Shown: in pieces, positions 41,001 through 47,865 of the stretch | Position numbering within the stretch: the first letter of the stretch is position 1 | How the letters are laid out: each line of letters opens with the position of its first letter | NCBI RefSeq assembly: GCF_013391405.1 | Contig: NZ_JACBFD010000027.1 | Location: 1 to 64,000, forward strand | Direction: 5' to 3' | Source: Staphylococcus sp. GSSP0090 | GTDB lineage: Bacteria; Bacillota; Bacilli; Staphylococcales; Staphylococcaceae | Length of the DNA stretch: 64,000 nucleotides | Translations under genes and position numbers: made by a program | Notes under the pieces: model-generated | Databases searched by the model: none | Told to the model about the DNA's origin: nothing | Seen by the model: only the letters and a program-made list of their open reading frames with translations

Positions 41001-42523
41001 TAGGGGCTGTTTATATACCTTTAGCAAGAAATAATCCGGTTTCTCGTAATAAAAAAATAATGGAGCAAGCAGATGTAAAATGTATAATCACAAGTAAATC
41101 ATATAGCGAGGGTGAATATACAGGAATTTCAATCATTCAATTTGACGGTACACAATCAGAATATTTTGATGATATCCAAAATGACAAAAAAGATTTAGTT
41201 TATATAATCTATACTTCAGGTACTACTGGTACTCCGAAAGGAGTTGCGATTAAGCATGAATCAGCGATGAATACAATTTTAGATATAAATGACAGATTAA
41301 AAATTACAGCTGATGACAGAGCAATTATGCTATCACAAATGACATTTGATTTGTCTGTATATGACATTTTTGGCATGTTCCAAGCAGGGGGTGCAGTGTT
41401 TATCGTTGATGAAGTAGATCGTATTAATCCCGAAGTTATAACTTTTTATGTTAAACAATACTCAATTACATTGTGGAATACAGTTCCTTCTTTATTTAAA
41501 TTATTTATACAATATTTAGAAAAACACCCACAAAAAGATTTATCGATAAATAAAGTATTATTAAGTGGTGACTGGATTCCAAAAGATTTGTATAAGGATG
41601 CTAAGGAAACAATTAATTCTAATGTTCAATTTTATGGATTAGGTGGTGCAACTGAAGCTTCGATTTGGTCTAATATATTTGATTTATCAACACTAAAAGA
41701 AGCAGACGTATCTGTCCCTTATGGAAAACCTTTAGCTAATCAACGTATGTATATTTTAAATGAACAATTAGATCTATGCCCGATTGGGGTACTAGGAAAT
41801 CTGTATATTGCAGGGGAAGGTTTAGCTGATTGCTATTGGAACGATGAAACGAAAACAAGACAATCATTCTTTTATCATCCAGAATTACAGCAAAGACTTT
41901 ATAGTACAGGTGACTTAGCTATGTATAGAAATGATGGGCAGATTATATTTAAAGGGCGTGAAGACGGCCAAGTTAAGATAAACGGCTATAGAATAGAGCT
42001 TGGAGAAATAGAACAAAATTTAAAACAAATCTCATATATCCAAGAGGCAGTTGTGCTTATTGATAAACAACTTATTGTAGCTTATGTTGCTTCTGAAAAT
42101 ATAGAAAATCAAATTATCGAATCAGACTTGAAAAAGTCCTTACCAACCTATATGGTACCTAAAATATATTTTCAAACTGATACGTTCCCTCTCACGCAAA
42201 ATGGGAAAGTAGATCGTAATAAGTTACTCAAAGAATTTCAGTTCGATAAAGATGGTATCTCAGAAAGAGAATGGAACAGTTTAGATAGACAACTTCAAAA
42301 TTTAATGAAGCAAATACTTGAAGTAGATAAGGTTGAATTAAATGATGATTTCTTCTTACTAGGAGGAGATTCATTAAAGGCAATACAGTTTATCCAATTA
42401 GTAAAAGAAAAACTATTAATAGAATTATCACTAAAAGAACTCTTCGAAATATCTCAATTAGATAAATTGTCAAAATATATTGAGGAAACATATCAAAGTA
42501 ATGTAGAAGAAGGGGAAATATAA
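35015..42523 (+). CDS. NRPS: ArCP-Cy-A(interrupted)-PCP-Cy-A-PCP, cysteine-specific
   Basis: This 2502-residue protein resembles HMWP2. The domains are an aryl carrier (LGLESLD, S42), Cy1 (D228-LLVC-D233-VH-S236), A1 (TSGSTG from 695, A10 lysine K1357), PCP1 (S1416), Cy2 (D1606-NLFF-D1611-GF-S1614), A2 (TSGTTG from 2067, A10 lysine K2398) and PCP2 (S2453). A1 is split by a methyltransferase-like insert (about 990-1325) whose glycine-rich loop is degenerate (ILVYGSQS), as in the epimerase-type insert of HMWP2 and PchE. Specificity residues read D-L-F-N-L-S-M-I-W-K for A1 and DLYNLSLIWK for A2, both cysteine. HMWP2 has a single A domain, so a second one is a difference. The acidic C-terminus (NVEEGEI) may dock onto the TubC domain. 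Confidence 0.9.
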   Translation: MLSKNLTQEDIKEELKQDIAHISKGNKFIDDHTSLIKLGLESLDIMKILAKWMKVGYKVSFSNFIEHPTLEKWSILLFENRPTISKEIKKPNVNFKEPFDLTDVQYAYWIGRKETETLGGVGCHGYVEIDTQHLNLEKLNKAWLKIFEIHPMLKAKFTDSGQQQVLDEPFHKEVIVHNFCQYEDKEKRLETFRNETSHRLMRVDLGEVVCLQYIIINDQTARLCFDIDLLVCDVHSFKMILSDLATYYNDINSQHGHEESWNFAEYLAYKQDSDQAQREKDETYWLSQLQKMPDAPCLPVIKPLNQVVQPKFNRRSIIVTPAQLELMKRIGKQYGVTLPMLLLTLYARTIAKWSNNKRFLLNLPIFDRDSSIDIQHVVADFTNLLLLDIDMTQTKSLAENMKEVQDNFHERMKHISYSGIRVMRDLQKQRGKSFMSPVVFSSNLGDVLVDEKFIQTFGNISYMISQTPQAYLDFQVFNKDDGLYIVWDSIDELFPEGLLDDMFEYFKEELILCQNSIAETYTHKTQNELRREQERQVFKVSSNYTQTIPQKFIEIARLYPQKCALINGLTNEVVSYQELLELVNQIAGYLQHKGVQPGNSVAIKLPKGPEYVASMIAIMLMGCSYIPIGPHQPYKRIEHILNHSDITHLIIQNETSTTFENKQQYIISIEEAIRYENEVLPPSQNVSDLAYIIFTSGSTGEPKGVKITHHQVLNTIEAVQHKCQMDSKDIVMNVSQFDFDLSVFDVFGPLMIGASMCYVEDQYWRDSQKWLEVLQKHPITIWNSVPTLMQMLLTEMKHKPLNQQSLRYALLSGDWIGSELPTHILEVFPNSKVLAMGGATEASIWSNFIELEEPAPAHWHTIPYGTPLPNQIYRIINAQGIDANDYEDGELWIGGAGVAEGYFNQPTLTRDQFVNEDGVRWYKTGDKGRFWRDDTIEFLGRLDNQVSLRGHRIELGEIDSAIKCIRGIDQSASIIKDFGEQKQIISFVTYDSAELQQNPYIEKIKSFKSFDTYRFINNIPFNYYLHESIINAINQLTKACIERVLLQLEKSKVIPEYQLLVKKWEELNKEISINDGEIVSQDRTLKKELTNIIKLFERYMLDIIYGYKRPNDLLIDKDFPGISRLIEMVEAGRWANQILNSVYKQIMQNEIANKSILVYGSQSLNAVKENITNNAHKWSYIDSSLYYINKEQEIPKEVSCYVDNLELTSIPEDLTFDVIILNNELHRVSNPKTTLKQLEKKLNPGGLLLVTELTEPLSMQYITTALLDKVETEKDLNPLLSHDTWVSIFNHSEFHLRNMYTDQNELGSAYLYVLQKSTVYQFNEESIKTLLSDTLPYYMIPSQIQTLAVIPITSNGKVDRKKLLAYAKKQSLDKNSDVETSQVMTSYECKLSQLWEKQLHQLPEPEDDYFRLGGDSLLATQLRNDIKQTFGVTIELEDVFKFSKLKDMANIIEKSGHRAIKHHLPNVKDNSPYDKFSLTEVQQAYILGRSGAFEFGDVSSHCYFELETEHLDVNLLESTWNKLIQKHLSLRTVICEDQLSQKVLREVDFYNIEYIDLRQTNDDERQALKVREQLEHQNFNPYKWPSFEIKYLDLSSQKGRICVSFDNLFFDGFSMFQLFKEWRYLYKHPHTTLTSNQTTFKSYVETFEQYKKTGNYIQDLEYWENKAPFIFNKPDLNINHSTSSHRFKRNSDRLSANEWAEIKEKSKYYGLTPAGILLTVYAEILARWSKSQQFTINLTRFDRLPFNESVQNIIGDFTTLTLLSVDMTKGDSFIGRAERLQEELWECMSHSSVSGITVQRLMNKNNKNHMTMPIVFTSGLGINGKSTDAIGRVKYGLSQTPQVWMDLQVFEDETGLNIALDSIKDLFEQGMVDEMFEAYVQTLRDLSKTTDIWENEHTNIIECSSNTMIHQINQTEVPAYKGHTLLEGFSRQVDRAPNQSAIIDKYQTYSYKEVNLYANGLAQQLKTAGIQKGDIIAILSEQTFEQIIAAIAIFKVGAVYIPLARNNPVSRNKKIMEQADVKCIITSKSYSEGEYTGISIIQFDGTQSEYFDDIQNDKKDLVYIIYTSGTTGTPKGVAIKHESAMNTILDINDRLKITADDRAIMLSQMTFDLSVYDIFGMFQAGGAVFIVDEVDRINPEVITFYVKQYSITLWNTVPSLFKLFIQYLEKHPQKDLSINKVLLSGDWIPKDLYKDAKETINSNVQFYGLGGATEASIWSNIFDLSTLKEADVSVPYGKPLANQRMYILNEQLDLCPIGVLGNLYIAGEGLADCYWNDETKTRQSFFYHPELQQRLYSTGDLAMYRNDGQIIFKGREDGQVKINGYRIELGEIEQNLKQISYIQEAVVLIDKQLIVAYVASENIENQIIESDLKKSLPTYMVPKIYFQTDTFPLTQNGKVDRNKLLKEFQFDKDGISEREWNSLDRQLQNLMKQILEVDKVELNDDFFLLGGDSLKAIQFIQLVKEKLLIELSLKELFEISQLDKLSKYIEETYQSNVEEGEI

Positions 42524-42524
42524 A

Positions 42525-43289
42525 ATGTTTAAGAATGATTGTATGACATTTCCATTTTTAGATGATAAGCAATTAAATCATACAAAAAAATTGTTTTGTT
42601 TCAGTTTTGCAGGGGGTTCTGCCACCAAATATTATAGCTGGTTAGATGAGATTCATAATGTAGCTGTTATTCCGATAGAATTACCTGGAAAACATGCTCG
42701 TATGAATGAACCACTTGAGTTATCTTTAAACCATTTAATAGAAAGGTTAGCCAGAGAGATTGCTGATATCACATGTCCAAGTGATGAAATTAACCTATAT
42801 GGACATAGTTTTGGTGCACTGCTTGCATTTTATGTGACACATTTATTAGAAAGTAAGTATAAGAAAAGTGTAAAAAACTTGATTGTTGCTGGGAGACATA
42901 GTGTGACGTTCGAAAAAGAACGTCACTACTATTCTACGCAGGGTGATACAGCACTAAAAAATGAATTATTACGACAAAGAGCTACTCCAGAAGAGATACT
43001 TGAGACGGAAGCTTTTCAAGACTTATTTCTACCCATGATAAAAAATGATTATAAATTGGATGAGCAACATAAATATCATGGTGAAATTATAAAGGCTGAT
43101 ATTATTGCTCATGCTGGTGATGAGGATGCAGATGCGACTCAAAAAGATATGTTGAAATGGAAAGAAGTGACTAAGGGCAAATTCCGTTTCGACTTGTTTC
43201 ATGGAACCCATTTTTTCCCTTTTGATTTATCTGCTAGTTATTGCAGAGCCTTAGATAAAGTTTTTTACAAGGAAGAGGGGTTTAAATGA
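42525..43289 (+). CDS. Type II thioesterase (GrsT/YbtT-like)
   Basis: This 254-residue alpha/beta hydrolase has FCFSFAGGSA near the N-terminus, the nucleophile motif GHSFG (about 99) and a C-terminal GTHFFPFD histidine. Such enzymes clear wrongly primed or stalled carrier domains. It starts one base after the NRPS stop and overlaps the methyltransferase gene by four bases. Unlike the thioesterase domain fused to the 1409-residue NRPS, its nucleophile is the standard serine. Confidence 0.9.
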   Translation: MFKNDCMTFPFLDDKQLNHTKKLFCFSFAGGSATKYYSWLDEIHNVAVIPIELPGKHARMNEPLELSLNHLIERLAREIADITCPSDEINLYGHSFGALLAFYVTHLLESKYKKSVKNLIVAGRHSVTFEKERHYYSTQGDTALKNELLRQRATPEEILETEAFQDLFLPMIKNDYKLDEQHKYHGEIIKADIIAHAGDEDADATQKDMLKWKEVTKGKFRFDLFHGTHFFPFDLSASYCRALDKVFYKEEGFK

Positions 43290-44314
43290 ATTCTGAAGTA
43301 CTTACAATTATGAAGAATATACAGGGTTTTTCATTGTCGGTATTGTTATACACTGCTTGTGAAATAAAATTATTCGACAATATAGATGAGCAAAAACACA
43401 CAAAAACTAGTTTAACTCAATCTTTAAAAATTCCACAAGATAAATTAAATCTTATTGTTACACCTTTAATAGCCAAGCGTTTTATTAAAGAAAAAGAAGG
43501 ATACTTATACTTAACCGAATTAGGTGACTATTTAACGGAAAGAAATTCAAAAGACTCTTTATTACCTTACGTACTATTTACTGGACGTATAGTTATGCCA
43601 ACTTGGCTAGGTTTAACAGATGGTCTGATTTCTAATCAATCTCCATATGAAGTGTTACATAAGCAACCCTTTTTTGAACATTTGAGTGAAAATGAAATGT
43701 TATTAGAGACTTTCACAAACATGATGGATAGTTATACGCGAACCCATGATTTAGAGGAATGGTTTAAGCATTTCTCTCCTAGAATACCACTATCATTTGT
43801 AGATATCGGAGGTGGTAGAGGAGAATTGATGGTGAAAATACTAAATTATTTCACTAATTCAAAAGGGGTTATACTAGATCTGAATTTTGTAGAAGAAGAA
43901 ACTACTGCATTGATGAGAGGAAATGTTGTTACTGAACGTCTTAAGTTTAAAACACAAAATTTTTTTAATAATTATACGATAAAAGGCGATATATTTATTT
44001 TATCTAAAGTTTTACATGATTGGCAAGATGAGCAAGCTATAAATATTCTTAATAATATAAAAGAAAATATGAAACCTAACAGTCGAATATGGATAATAGA
44101 AGAGCTGTTACCAGTTGAAAATACTGACAATATTTATGATAAATATATGGATGCTCTAAACATATGGATATTATGTGGTGGAATTGAGCGAAATTATCAT
44201 GATTTTGAAAAATTATTAGAAAAAACTGGGTTAAAAATAGAACGAACACATCATATCAATGGCAATTTATATTTGTTAGATATTAGCAGTATTACTACGG
44301 AAGGTATAATTTAA
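43286..44314 (+). CDS. SAM-dependent O-methyltransferase-family protein
   Basis: This 342-residue protein has an N-terminal winged-helix dimerisation domain (about 10-90) and a C-terminal Rossmann methyltransferase with SFVDIGGGRGELM, GVILDLNFVEE and the LSKVLHDWQDE catalytic histidine region, as in the Methyltransf_2 family. It most likely methylates a hydroxyl of the product or an aryl precursor. N- or S-methylation cannot be excluded. It overlaps the thioesterase gene, so it belongs to the same transcript. No terminator is evident before the ECF genes. Confidence 0.82.
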   Translation: MNSEVLTIMKNIQGFSLSVLLYTACEIKLFDNIDEQKHTKTSLTQSLKIPQDKLNLIVTPLIAKRFIKEKEGYLYLTELGDYLTERNSKDSLLPYVLFTGRIVMPTWLGLTDGLISNQSPYEVLHKQPFFEHLSENEMLLETFTNMMDSYTRTHDLEEWFKHFSPRIPLSFVDIGGGRGELMVKILNYFTNSKGVILDLNFVEEETTALMRGNVVTERLKFKTQNFFNNYTIKGDIFILSKVLHDWQDEQAINILNNIKENMKPNSRIWIIEELLPVENTDNIYDKYMDALNIWILCGGIERNYHDFEKLLEKTGLKIERTHHINGNLYLLDISSITTEGII

Positions 44315-44491
44315 AATATAAGTAAAAACAAAATAGTTAGTGTGAAGAAATATGAAAAGTCGATTTGTACGTCCATATACATCAATAATAAGGTTATTCT
44401 TAATTTTAAAATTTTGATGTTTCTGCTCCTATTTTAGAATAATAAAACTAAATCAAATAAGGACTAGTTGAAAAAGAAAAGAGTGAGTAAA

Positions 44492-45070
44492 ATGAAGAAA
44501 AAAATGAATACGAGAGATTATATTTTTGCCGGTGCTTTTGCTGCTATATATATCGTTATATTAGTAGCTTCTGGCATGATTTTTGGTCTTAATCCAGTCA
44601 CGTTCTTATTAACACCTTTAATAGCTGGAATTATTTTAGGACCAGTATTTATACTTTATATTTCTAAAGTTCCAAAGAGAGGTGCTGTGTTTATTTTAGC
44701 TATATTATCAGGATTAATATTGTCATCTACTACTATTGCACCTTTATTAATTGCTATTATCGCAGGTATATTAGCTGAAGTTATATTAAATGATAGAAGT
44801 AAATATATTAAGCTCAAAAATATAGTCGCTTATAGTATCTTTAATATTATTATAGTAGGTCCTTTTACAATGCTATTATTTGCACGAGATCAATTTATGA
44901 AGTCTTCAGAATATTATTATGGAAAAGATTATGTTGAACAAATTTCTGCACTTACACCGAACTGGATTATCCTCGTAATAATTGCTCTTGCTATTATTGG
45001 TGGTATCATTGGGGCAATTATAGGTAATAAATTAAATAAAAAACATTTTGAAACGGCCGGCATTGTATGA
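44492..45070 (+). CDS. ECF transporter S component, MptD-like
   Basis: This 192-residue membrane protein has five to six hydrophobic helices and resembles the MptD-like substrate-binding subunits of energy-coupling factor importers. I chose the ATG at 44492 after GAGTGAG; a TTG at 44468 would add eight basic residues. It overlaps the T-component gene by four bases. Placed beside a metallophore cluster, it may capture the metal-loaded product or a precursor. The spacer 44315-44491 shows a TTGATG element that could belong to a weak promoter but no Fur box. Confidence 0.8.
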   Translation: MKKKMNTRDYIFAGAFAAIYIVILVASGMIFGLNPVTFLLTPLIAGIILGPVFILYISKVPKRGAVFILAILSGLILSSTTIAPLLIAIIAGILAEVILNDRSKYIKLKNIVAYSIFNIIIVGPFTMLLFARDQFMKSSEYYYGKDYVEQISALTPNWIILVIIALAIIGGIIGAIIGNKLNKKHFETAGIV

Positions 45071-45801
45071 ATACGATGAACACTGTAAATGTACCATTGT
45101 ATTTTAAAAAAGATGCTTTCATAGATATTTCACCTATTACAAAAATTATCATTTTTATTATTTCATCTGTAATAATGATGCGAAGCGGATCGCTATTGGG
45201 AGAATGTATTGTAGGAGGACTAACAGCATTATTTTTATTTAATACTAAAGAAATGATGAAGTGTTATATGTTTGTAATTATATTCTTTGGGACGATTGCT
45301 ATAGAAGGCATTGCTGAACTAGTTCATTTAAGTCAAAATTTTTCGTTTGTTTTTATAATATTTAATGTTCTAAGAGTATTTTTACCAGCAATTGCAATGT
45401 TTTATATTTTAGCAGAAAAAACAACTGCTAGTGAATATTTGGCAATGTTTAAAACCTTTCGTATTCCAGATGCTTTTGCAGTTGCTTTTGTAGTAATGTT
45501 GCGTTTTATTCCAACATTACTAGAGCATTTAAAGAATATACGACAAGCATTGATTTTTAGAAATATTAATATCGGTCCAATATACTTTTTGAAACATCCG
45601 ATTCTATCCATAGAACGATTGGTAGTTCCGATGTTGATTTCATCCGGTAAAGTTATGGAAGAACTCTCGGCAGCTGCAATGACACGTGGATTAGACGTAG
45701 GAAGAAAGCGTACGACCATCATCAAATTTCGACTAAATATTGTAGATTACCTTGTGATATTTATAGCTATTGCACTTGTCATTAATTTTAAAGGAGGATG
45801 A
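45067..45801 (+). CDS. ECF transporter T component (CbiQ-like)
   Basis: This 244-residue protein has about five membrane helices and the coupling motif AAAMTRGLD near the C-terminus, where the conserved Ala-Arg-Gly contacts the ATPases. It joins the S component to the double ATPase that follows. The start overlaps the preceding stop (ATGA). It is a dedicated copy within this cluster, separate from the housekeeping ECF genes of the ribosomal-protein region that I know from other staphylococci. Confidence 0.85.
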   Translation: MNTMNTVNVPLYFKKDAFIDISPITKIIIFIISSVIMMRSGSLLGECIVGGLTALFLFNTKEMMKCYMFVIIFFGTIAIEGIAELVHLSQNFSFVFIIFNVLRVFLPAIAMFYILAEKTTASEYLAMFKTFRIPDAFAVAFVVMLRFIPTLLEHLKNIRQALIFRNINIGPIYFLKHPILSIERLVVPMLISSGKVMEELSAAAMTRGLDVGRKRTTIIKFRLNIVDYLVIFIAIALVINFKGG

Positions 45802-45805
45802 ACGT

Positions 45806-47248
45806 ATGAATGCGATAGATCTTCAAAAGATTAGTGTGACAACTGCTGATTCTACTAAAATTATTGATGATTTTTCACTAAAAGTGGCGCAAGGTGAGTG
45901 TGTGGTTTTATGTGGTGAAAGTGGTTGTGGCAAAACAACGATTACCCGGGTAATAAATGGATTAATACCTGAATTTTACGATACCTTGAGGTTGGAAGGT
46001 GAAGTAAAGCACTTCGGAACCTCAATTAATGGCCAGACCATTAGTGATATAGCTAAGAATGTTGGTTCTGTTTTTCAAAACCCAAAATCTCAATTTTTCA
46101 ATTTAGATACTTCTAATGAATTGATTTTCGGCTGTGAAAATTTGAATTTAACACGACAAGAAATTTTAGATAGAGTAGAAGAGACTATAGCTGATTTAAA
46201 CTTGAAAAGATTAGTTAATCGAAGCATATTTGAACTTTCTGGTGGAGAAAAGCAACGTGTTGCCTGTGGTTCTATTATTTCTATGAAACCTAAAATACTC
46301 CTTCTTGATGAACCTACTGCTAATTTAGATTATGAATCAATTGAATTATTAAAGATAGTACTGTCCGGTTTGAAGAAACTTGGTTATACGATCCTGCTAT
46401 CTGAGCATCGACTATATTGGTTAAATGGCTTAGCTAATCGATTTATATATTTGAAATCCGGACAACATCAAGCAACTTATACATTTGATGAACTTTATGT
46501 TAAAAGCGAACAAGAGTTAGTTACGATGGGACTCAGAAGTATGAAAGTTGCTTCATTATCAAAAAAATTGAAGCAACTTACAAATGAAAAGTCATGGGAA
46601 CTATGTCAAATTCAAAAAAATGTTATCGATGATTCCACTCTATCTATTGAACTTGAAGAAGTAGAAGTATCCTATCACGATAAAACTGTGTTTCGTATTC
46701 CACACCTTCAATTTTCTGGTGGTAGTATTATCGGTATTATTGGAGAAAATGGTGCAGGAAAGACTACATTCATAAATACATTATTGGGGTTTAGCAAGTA
46801 TAAAGGTACTATCAAAGAAAATGAACAGATATTAAAGAAGAAAATGTTGAATAAACAAGGATTTATGGTCATGCAGGACGTAAATCAACAATTATTCTCA
46901 AATACGCTTTTAAATGAAGTTCGTTTAGGCACAGATGCAACAGAAGAAGAAGTACAACAAACCTTAAAACAATTAGGTTTATCTCATTTAGAAACACGCC
47001 ACCCTGCTTCTCTGTCAGGTGGTGAAAAACAACGGTCAGCAGTAGCATCAGCATTGCTATCTGATAAAAAAATCATCGTATTTGATGAACCAACTTCAGG
47101 GATCGATAGAAACGCATTAGAACAATTTTGTAATGAGATCAAGTCGCTATCTTCGCCAGATAATATTATTTTTATAGTGACTCATGATGTGGAAATGATA
47201 TTTCAATTAGTAGATTTTGTTCTTCCTTGTACTAGGTATAATCAATAA
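45806..47248 (+). CDS. ECF transporter double ATPase (fused A components)
   Basis: This 480-residue cytoplasmic protein contains two ABC ATPase domains. The first (about 1-235) has Walker A GESGCGKTT, signature LSGGEKQR and Walker B ILLLDEPT. The second (about 275-480) has Walker A GENGAGKTT, signature LSGGEKQR and Walker B IIVFDEPT. Both look competent. The start at 45806 follows AAAGGAGGATG. The larger frame from 45770 runs into the T-component gene and is not needed. It completes a solitary S-T-AA ECF importer. Confidence 0.88.
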   Translation: MNAIDLQKISVTTADSTKIIDDFSLKVAQGECVVLCGESGCGKTTITRVINGLIPEFYDTLRLEGEVKHFGTSINGQTISDIAKNVGSVFQNPKSQFFNLDTSNELIFGCENLNLTRQEILDRVEETIADLNLKRLVNRSIFELSGGEKQRVACGSIISMKPKILLLDEPTANLDYESIELLKIVLSGLKKLGYTILLSEHRLYWLNGLANRFIYLKSGQHQATYTFDELYVKSEQELVTMGLRSMKVASLSKKLKQLTNEKSWELCQIQKNVIDDSTLSIELEEVEVSYHDKTVFRIPHLQFSGGSIIGIIGENGAGKTTFINTLLGFSKYKGTIKENEQILKKKMLNKQGFMVMQDVNQQLFSNTLLNEVRLGTDATEEEVQQTLKQLGLSHLETRHPASLSGGEKQRSAVASALLSDKKIIVFDEPTSGIDRNALEQFCNEIKSLSSPDNIIFIVTHDVEMIFQLVDFVLPCTRYNQ

Positions 47249-47332
47249 TTTGCTTCTTTGTGAGAGAAGTCGATTAACCATATTAATATGATTGAGACAG
47301 AGTTAAATAATGAAAACATGATATAAATATAG
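47249..47332. other. Spacer after the ECF operon
   Basis: A small CTTCT/AGAAG hairpin is the only structure seen here. It has no T run, so I do not call it a terminator. Together with the remnant and terminator that follow, it makes up the 600-base gap before the merR-type gene. Confidence 0.3.
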
Positions 47333-47545
47333 AAATATTTAAAAAAACTACAAGCTGATGGTCCATCAACTAAATATGTATTAATAGAATCACAAGAAGC
47401 AGATATATTAAGGACTAAAAAAGTAATCAAAGGTTTAGAGTCATTTTTAGAAATAAATGAAGTAGGATGTGAAGTATTTTTATTAATAACTAATAAGTAT
47501 TATAAAAAAGCGTATCATCAACTGATCAGCGGAAGTGCATCATAA
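47333..47545 (+). pseudogene. C-terminal fragment of an unidentified protein
   Basis: An open frame without a start codon reads YLKKLQADGPSTKYVLIES, continues through ADILRTKKVIKGLESFLEIN and ends AYHQLISGSAS before a stop at 47543-47545. Composition and codon use look like real coding sequence, so this is probably the tail of a truncated gene. I do not recognise the family. It lies at the right end of the metallophore region. Confidence 0.5.
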
Positions 47546-47697
47546 ATAATTCTCTTTTCTTAGAACCACTTAATATGAATATATACTTTAAGTTAGATAC
47601 AGAGCTTGCTATATATTGTTCATTTATCCAATTGCTTTTGTTATGTAATCATGTAGGATTTAAGTACTGATTTTTTAAAGCACAAGAATCGATTTGA

Positions 47698-47739
47698 AAC
47701 GGATTAATCCATTGTCGTAAGGGTTAGTCCGTTATTTTT
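47698..47739 (+). terminator. Terminator upstream of the merR-type gene
   Basis: AACGGATTAATCC pairs fully (three G-U pairs) with GGGTTAGTCCGTT around a ten-base loop, followed by a T-rich stretch. It may be what remains downstream of the truncated gene. The stretch 47546-47697 shows nothing else. Confidence 0.7.
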
Positions 47740-47814
47740 ATATATTGTAAGTACTCATTTTTACAATAATTAAAAAGTCATATAGCATATGTGTTTTTGA
47801 AAGATTGGAAACAA

Positions 47815-47845
47815 TTGACCTTAAAGTAATGTTTAATGATAGATT
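47815..47845 (+). promoter_or_regulatory. Candidate MerR-type promoter with a 19-base spacer
   Basis: TTGACC (47815-47820) and TAGATT (47840-47845) are separated by 19 bases, the long spacing typical of MerR-activated promoters. The spacer contains TTAAA and TTTAA as a dyad. The predicted transcription start would fall at the ribosome-binding site, which is a weakness. Confidence 0.4.
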
Positions 47846-47865
47846 TAAAAAAGGAGGTTATGTGT

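Noticed and set aside
21113..47550. Calling the metallophore region an SCC element
   Set aside because: No ccrAB or ccrC gene and no clean second attachment site are visible in the window. The position is suggestive only.
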